A stretch of 64,000 nt of DNA from contig NZ_JAQIFT010000016.1 of NCBI RefSeq assembly GCF_027857615.1, forward strand, positions 62,001 to 126,000, read 5' to 3'. The notes under the pieces are model-generated. The model worked only from the letters and a program-made list of their open reading frames with translations. It was not told the DNA's origin and searched no databases. The position numbers were made by a program, and so were the translations under genes. The stretch comes from Holtiella tumoricola (GTDB lineage Bacteria; Bacillota; Clostridia; Lachnospirales; Cellulosilyticaceae). Each line of letters opens with the position of its first letter. Within the stretch, counting starts at the first letter, position 1. Positions 60,143-64,000 of the stretch are shown piece by piece.

Positions 60143-60859
60143 CTAGTCTTCAAAAGAATTAAATCCATATGAATTTACTACAGCATCTAAAGGTTTCTTT
60201 GCTTTACAATCTTCGCATGCATTTGGATCTGATAATTTAAAGTTTGGTAAATCATCACGTGTAAATACTGCATGTACTGGATAACCATCTACCTCATCCA
60301 CATTTGCAAAAATAACAGATAAACCTGTTACTTTTCCACCATATGCTAAGATTGTTCCAATAGCTTTAGAAATAGTTCTACCGCTCATTGCTGTTGCTAA
60401 TACGATTAATACATTTTTCCCATGAATCATTGGTTTGATATTTTTGTTAACAACCATTTGTCCACTCTTATCAAATTCTGGTGTAATAACATAGAAAGAA
60501 TGATGTTTATTATTAGATGGGAAACCACCTATACTAAGTTCTTCTGCTAAATAAGCACCAATTACTTCGCAACCATCCATACAAATAATTGTATCAATAG
60601 GCGTTTTAGTCGCTCCAAGGTTAACCATTGATTCCCAAGCTGGTTGCATACCCATAATATCTTTATCTAATTTTACTTTTTTCACATATTGTTCTGCCAT
60701 TACCTCAGCAACTAATTTAGATTCTCTTTGACGCATTTTTAAAGTTGTCATGTCAATGTAATAATTTACATGGAAACGATCACTTGAGAAATGTCCCGGA
60801 ATGGCTTTTAAAACTAAATCAGCATTACTTTTTGATGAAATTTTGACTTGTTCTTGCAT
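60143..60859 (-). CDS. phosphoribosyltransferase-like protein (orotate PRT group)
   Basis: 238 residues. The type I phosphoribosyltransferase fold is suggested by IDTIICMDGCEVIGAYLAEEL and the PRPP-loop region NVLIVLATAMSGRTISKAIG, followed by GKVTGLSVIFANVDEVDG. The loop lacks the usual paired acidic residues (VxxDD), having LATAMSG instead, so catalysis as a normal PRTase is doubtful. The C-terminal CEDCKAKKPLDAVVNSYGF has a Cys pair that could bind metal. The gene lies downstream of an arylsulfate sulfotransferase with a hairpin between; whether they cooperate is unknown. GAGGTG precedes ATG 60859. Confidence 0.7.
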   Translation of the reverse strand: MQEQVKISSKSNADLVLKAIPGHFSSDRFHVNYYIDMTTLKMRQRESKLVAEVMAEQYVKKVKLDKDIMGMQPAWESMVNLGATKTPIDTIICMDGCEVIGAYLAEELSIGGFPSNNKHHSFYVITPEFDKSGQMVVNKNIKPMIHGKNVLIVLATAMSGRTISKAIGTILAYGGKVTGLSVIFANVDEVDGYPVHAVFTRDDLPNFKLSDPNACEDCKAKKPLDAVVNSYGFNSFED

Positions 60860-60896
60860 AGCTTAACACCTCTTCTTATTTAATTTTTCTTAAAGC

Positions 60897-60936
60897 AAAG
60901 CAGATTTAGAGTCTTCTTCGCTTCTAAATCTGCTTT
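60897..60936 (-). other. stable hairpin without T run between sulfotransferase and PRT genes
   Basis: Perfect 14-bp arms AAAGCAGATTTAGA / TCTAAATCTGCTTT with a 12-base loop. On the minus strand no T run follows, so it looks like a processing or mRNA-stability hairpin or a leaky terminator rather than a normal terminator. Confidence 0.6.
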
Positions 60937-60979
60937 GTACCAGTTTCTAACTTGGAAGAATGATATTATTATAATACCT

Positions 60980-62836
60980 CTAGCAAGTAATTTGAATTCC
61001 TGTTTCGTATTTTTTATCCTCAATAATTACACGGATATCATAAGTACCTTTTAAACCTGTTTTAGTTACACATGTTCTAGTATTACGATCATCTGTGTCT
61101 AAGAAAGAACCACAGCACATTGCTTTTGATGGGACAGCTGTTGTAGAAATGTAGTATCTATGTACTTCATCTCCTTGCTCAAGTAACATCATTGCAAGAT
61201 CACCTTTTGTGAAGCGGCAGAAGAATGTAAACATATCAAATTGCTCTTCTACTCTTGCATTGCAAGTCTCTGGTAACATTTCTCCACAAGCTTCAGCTGG
61301 GATACCTGTACCAAACTCTTTTGTTTCACTTAAGTAACCTAAGATTGTACCTTCACCCATTTCTAAATTAATACCATCACAGTATAATTTAAGTTTTTCA
61401 GCACGGTAGAAGTTACCATGTGCTTTCATTTCATACATCTTTGTATCATTTACTAATTCTACTGTAATAGAATTTAAAGAACCACCTGTCATTTTAGCAA
61501 ATGCACCTAATGCTTCTGATGGCACACCATCTTTATCATAAGCAATACCACCTGAATGCACTAAATAATGACCTTCATTGTAGTATTCTACATTACAGAT
61601 ATATGGAGAGAAGAATTCTGCGCCTCTTTCTTTTCCATATTGCCATACTTGCTCAATTGTCATATCTTCTGTATTAATTCTATATCTTACACCTCTAGAG
61701 TAGTTGTTATATGCAGGTACTTTTTTTGCTTCTACTTTTGTGGAGTTATGATGGTTATCAAAACACATAACATCTCCGTTTGGTGTAATCACACAAGCAT
61801 GTTGCTCATATTGCCATTCAAAATTGTTACCGATTGGTTTGAAGAAATACTTTTGCATATGGTCTGGCCAAGTTTCTGGATCGCCAATAATCCAGTTTAA
61901 CTCACCACTATCATAATCAATATTTACCATTACGTCAACATGACGTCCTGAGAATGTTAATGAATTTGTATTTTCATCATACCAAACTGCATTATTGTGG
62001 AACCAGTCTTCGTCTGTGAATGATAAACCTTTTCCTTCTCCTGGTGTTAAGAATTTTTTATAATCCCAAGTTTTAAGGATTTCACCTGTATTTCTATCTA
62101 ATAATACACAGACATCTTCTACTGTTTCACTTGTTAAGTCTTCTGTTAAGCATAATAAGTTACCATCTGGCATTTCAAATTGATCATGATGATATGCACC
62201 TGGTACACGATACTCTTTATAAATCTTTCCTACTGGAGACATTTCATATAAACCAGACATATAATATGGCATTTTAATCAAACGATCTGTACCAAATAAG
62301 AAGTTACCATTTCTTAAACGTTTTAAGTCAAATACACAAAGTGTTGTTAAATACCAACGAATATCCCCAGCATAGTCAATCCCCATAGTTGTTTCTGTTC
62401 CTGCTGGACAAAGAATCATAATATTGTCTTGGAAGTATTCTGGTGTAGTTTGTACATATTCAATAACCTTTTGATCTGCAACATGACCTACTTCAATTTG
62501 AATCGTTGTTGTTTTTCCTCTATAAGGTGTAATCTCTACTGTATTATTGTAATCACTGTATAATCCTAATACTGGTAAAATATGAGTTGTTGCTTTTGGG
62601 AAAGTATGTACCATATCAGCTGCTTTTGTTTTACCTTTAACACGTACTGTAACAGCTACTTCTTTTTCTGTACGGAATAATACAACTGCTGATAATGGGT
62701 TAATAAGATATGCATTGTATTTTACAAGAGGATTTTCTATCGTATAGTTTCCTGCCTCAAATTCTGCTAACATTTCTTTTTCCGCTTTTGCTTGAAGTGG
62801 AATCCAGTGTTCTATTTCTTTGTATTCTACTGCCAT
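60980..62836 (-). CDS. arylsulfate sulfotransferase (PAPS-independent, ASST family), cytoplasmic form
   Basis: Start chosen at ATG 62836, nine bases after AAGGAG (618 residues); a TTG two codons earlier is unlikely. The N-terminal 115 residues (SAVVLFRTEKEVAVTVRVKG, FPKATTHILPVLGLYSDY) match the Arylsulfotran_N beta domain; the rest is a six-bladed propeller with HHDQFEMPDGNLL, WFHNNAVWYDENTNSL and HACVITPNGDVMCFDNHHNS, where a catalytic His is expected. The enzyme moves sulfate between phenolic esters without PAPS. Unlike the periplasmic E. coli AssT it has no signal peptide, so it should be intracellular. An anion permease lies 52 bases upstream and is probably co-transcribed. Confidence 0.9.
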   Translation of the reverse strand: MAVEYKEIEHWIPLQAKAEKEMLAEFEAGNYTIENPLVKYNAYLINPLSAVVLFRTEKEVAVTVRVKGKTKAADMVHTFPKATTHILPVLGLYSDYNNTVEITPYRGKTTTIQIEVGHVADQKVIEYVQTTPEYFQDNIMILCPAGTETTMGIDYAGDIRWYLTTLCVFDLKRLRNGNFLFGTDRLIKMPYYMSGLYEMSPVGKIYKEYRVPGAYHHDQFEMPDGNLLCLTEDLTSETVEDVCVLLDRNTGEILKTWDYKKFLTPGEGKGLSFTDEDWFHNNAVWYDENTNSLTFSGRHVDVMVNIDYDSGELNWIIGDPETWPDHMQKYFFKPIGNNFEWQYEQHACVITPNGDVMCFDNHHNSTKVEAKKVPAYNNYSRGVRYRINTEDMTIEQVWQYGKERGAEFFSPYICNVEYYNEGHYLVHSGGIAYDKDGVPSEALGAFAKMTGGSLNSITVELVNDTKMYEMKAHGNFYRAEKLKLYCDGINLEMGEGTILGYLSETKEFGTGIPAEACGEMLPETCNARVEEQFDMFTFFCRFTKGDLAMMLLEQGDEVHRYYISTTAVPSKAMCCGSFLDTDDRNTRTCVTKTGLKGTYDIRVIIEDKKYETGIQITC

Positions 62837-62888
62837 AATCAATCTCTCCTTCGCTTTTATTAAGTATTGTTAAATCTAATTTTCCGCT

Positions 62889-64000
62889 CTACATGAATAG
62901 ATTTACGAATGGTATACCAAGTACTAAAATAACAAGTAACTCTATTACTACTGTAACAACTGTATACTTATATACTTCTGTTGTTGTTAAGTATTCTTTA
63001 TTTCCAAATAACATGGCTGCAAACGGAGATGCTGCTGGTGTACAAGCTGCTGTTAATAATACTGTAAAGATCAATAAAGTAATAATTGGCGCTGGACTAA
63101 CACCTGCTGCTACACAATAAGTTAATACTACTGGTTGCATAATCATACCAATTACTAAAGAGTTACAGATATTTGTTAAAACCACAACTAATACTAACAG
63201 TACAACAGTAAATACTGTACCTGACATACCATTAAAGATTGGTGAAAGTATAGTATTTAAGAATGGTGTTACACCAGTTGCTTCATTTGTTAATACACCA
63301 CCAATTAAAATGGCTGAAGTACAAAGGAAGAATGTAGGCCAAGCAAAATCTTGCCCCATTACTGGACCAAAACGTAATACTGGTCCATCTTCAAATTGAA
63401 TTAAAGATAAGATACAAACTAAAACGATTGGTACAAGTAAGGAATTTTTATTGATAAAACTTAATACTGGTACATTTGGTAATAAACTTGGGATGAGCAT
63501 GCAGAAAATAAAGATACATAAGAAGATGCCATATGTTTTTTGTGCTTTAGACATTGCTGGTAATGGATTTCTTTCTAACATCTCAATACTCATTTTCTTC
63601 ATAGGTGTTACATCTGGTCTAAAAATGAATTTCATAATACCTACAAAAGTAACAACTAACACTAAACCTAAAATAAAGCAAGCAATAAAGTAAGTTGCAT
63701 CAGAGATTGTAGTGCCTTCTGTTAAGCTTGGGAAGTTACCTAATAAACCTCTATAGTTTCCAAGTAATGCTAAACCATTTGACATATATGGTGGCACTGG
63801 GAAACCAGCTAAAGCAGAAATAACAACACCAATTACCATTAATTTTGGATACTCATCTGTTTTCTCATAACCTACCTCTTCAAATACCCCATATAAAATT
63901 GGCCAGAATAAGAAGATTGGTGCAAATGCGCCAATAAATACAGACATTAAATATGTACCTAGCATCATTACTAATGTAAATACCCATGGTTTTCCTTCTA
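62889..64000 (-). CDS. DASS/SLC13-like anion permease (5' end outside window)
   Basis: The frame is open to the right edge: codons upstream of the ATG pair near 63968 read EGKPWVFTLV, so the N-terminus is missing. The visible 370 residues contain eight to nine hydrophobic helices with LTNICNSLVIGMIMQPVV and LLTAACTPAASPFAAMLFG, which recall the second half of the SLC13/DASS and related ArsB/NhaD ion transporter folds (SNT-type and TPAxxP motifs). The family imports dicarboxylates, sulfate or other anions with Na+. Next to a sulfotransferase, sulfated phenols or sulfate are attractive but unproven substrates. Confidence 0.78.
   Translation of the reverse strand, partial: EGKPWVFTLVMMLGTYLMSVFIGAFAPIFLFWPILYGVFEEVGYEKTDEYPKLMVIGVVISALAGFPVPPYMSNGLALLGNYRGLLGNFPSLTEGTTISDATYFIACFILGLVLVVTFVGIMKFIFRPDVTPMKKMSIEMLERNPLPAMSKAQKTYGIFLCIFIFCMLIPSLLPNVPVLSFINKNSLLVPIVLVCILSLIQFEDGPVLRFGPVMGQDFAWPTFFLCTSAILIGGVLTNEATGVTPFLNTILSPIFNGMSGTVFTVVLLVLVVVLTNICNSLVIGMIMQPVVLTYCVAAGVSPAPIITLLIFTVLLTAACTPAASPFAAMLFGNKEYLTTTEVYKYTVVTVVIELLVILVLGIPFVNLFM

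Noticed and set aside
1..64000. CRISPR array, prophage, integrase, tRNA cluster or defence island
   Set aside because: No regularly spaced direct repeats, phage structural genes, integrases, tRNA or rRNA sequences were found.

Overview
The window is AT-rich DNA from a low-GC Gram-positive bacterium. Strong AGGAGG-type ribosome binding sites, a T-box leader, guanine and manganese riboswitches, a PdaA-type deacetylase, a four-domain S1 protein and many short convergent-gene terminators all point to the class Clostridia. A Lachnospirales/Cellulosilyticum-like relative is my best guess from general gene content, held with low confidence. No tRNA, rRNA, CRISPR array or intact insertion sequence was seen.

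Layout. Bases 1-8132 are read leftwards: an RluA-type pseudouridine synthase cut by the window edge, a small membrane protein, an SDR oxidoreductase, an M16C metalloprotease, a secreted divergent polysaccharide deacetylase, a YHS metal-binding protein, O-acetylhomoserine sulfhydrylase (metY) and a DUF624 membrane protein. Bases 8299-11012 hold argG-argH behind a sigma-A promoter whose -10 box lies in a perfect palindrome, probably an arginine-repressor site. Bases 11166-13969 hold glgB and a small protein that looks like a catalytically dead remnant of an ISL3-type transposase. A helical protein with a His/Cys-rich repeat tail follows, then a MarR regulator with a MATE exporter, a flavodoxin-like reductase and a lipoprotein.

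Bases 19398-23454 form one leftward operon under a guanine riboswitch: P-loop NTPase, metal-chelate type binding protein, FecCD-type permease, MobA-like nucleotidyltransferase and xpt. No dedicated transporter ATPase is present. Bases 24486-30795 are a full oligopeptide transporter (oppA-B-C-D-F) plus a small membrane protein; a GntR-like perfect palindrome sits upstream of oppA. Citrate synthase is next, convergent with valS. The valS unit has a T-box with a GUA (valine) specifier and a 66-residue membrane protein between leader and synthetase. Then come a HAD phosphatase with a coiled-coil membrane protein, the S1-domain protein, a sodium-dependent transporter, an ABC-F protein, peptidase T and a YjdF-like membrane protein.

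Bases 45073-47959 carry a consensus promoter, a yybP-ykoY (Mn2+) riboswitch and a P-type Ca2+/Mn2+ ATPase. The rest has envelope and carbohydrate functions (pdaA, DUF5107, DUF2804, NAGPA-type glycosidase, VanY peptidase, stalk-domain proteins), a bacteriohemerythrin, and at the right end a phosphoribosyltransferase-like protein, a cytoplasmic arylsulfate sulfotransferase and an anion permease that runs off the edge.

The most unusual item is the roughly 710-base gene-free stretch 56861-57572. It is richer in G+C than other gaps, is framed by an 18-bp perfect inverted repeat, has a second closing helix, several long-range complementary segments, and UUCG and GNRA loops that make sense only on the minus strand. 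I interpret it as a large structured non-coding RNA of the size class of OLE, ROOL and GOLLD. I could not assign it to any family.
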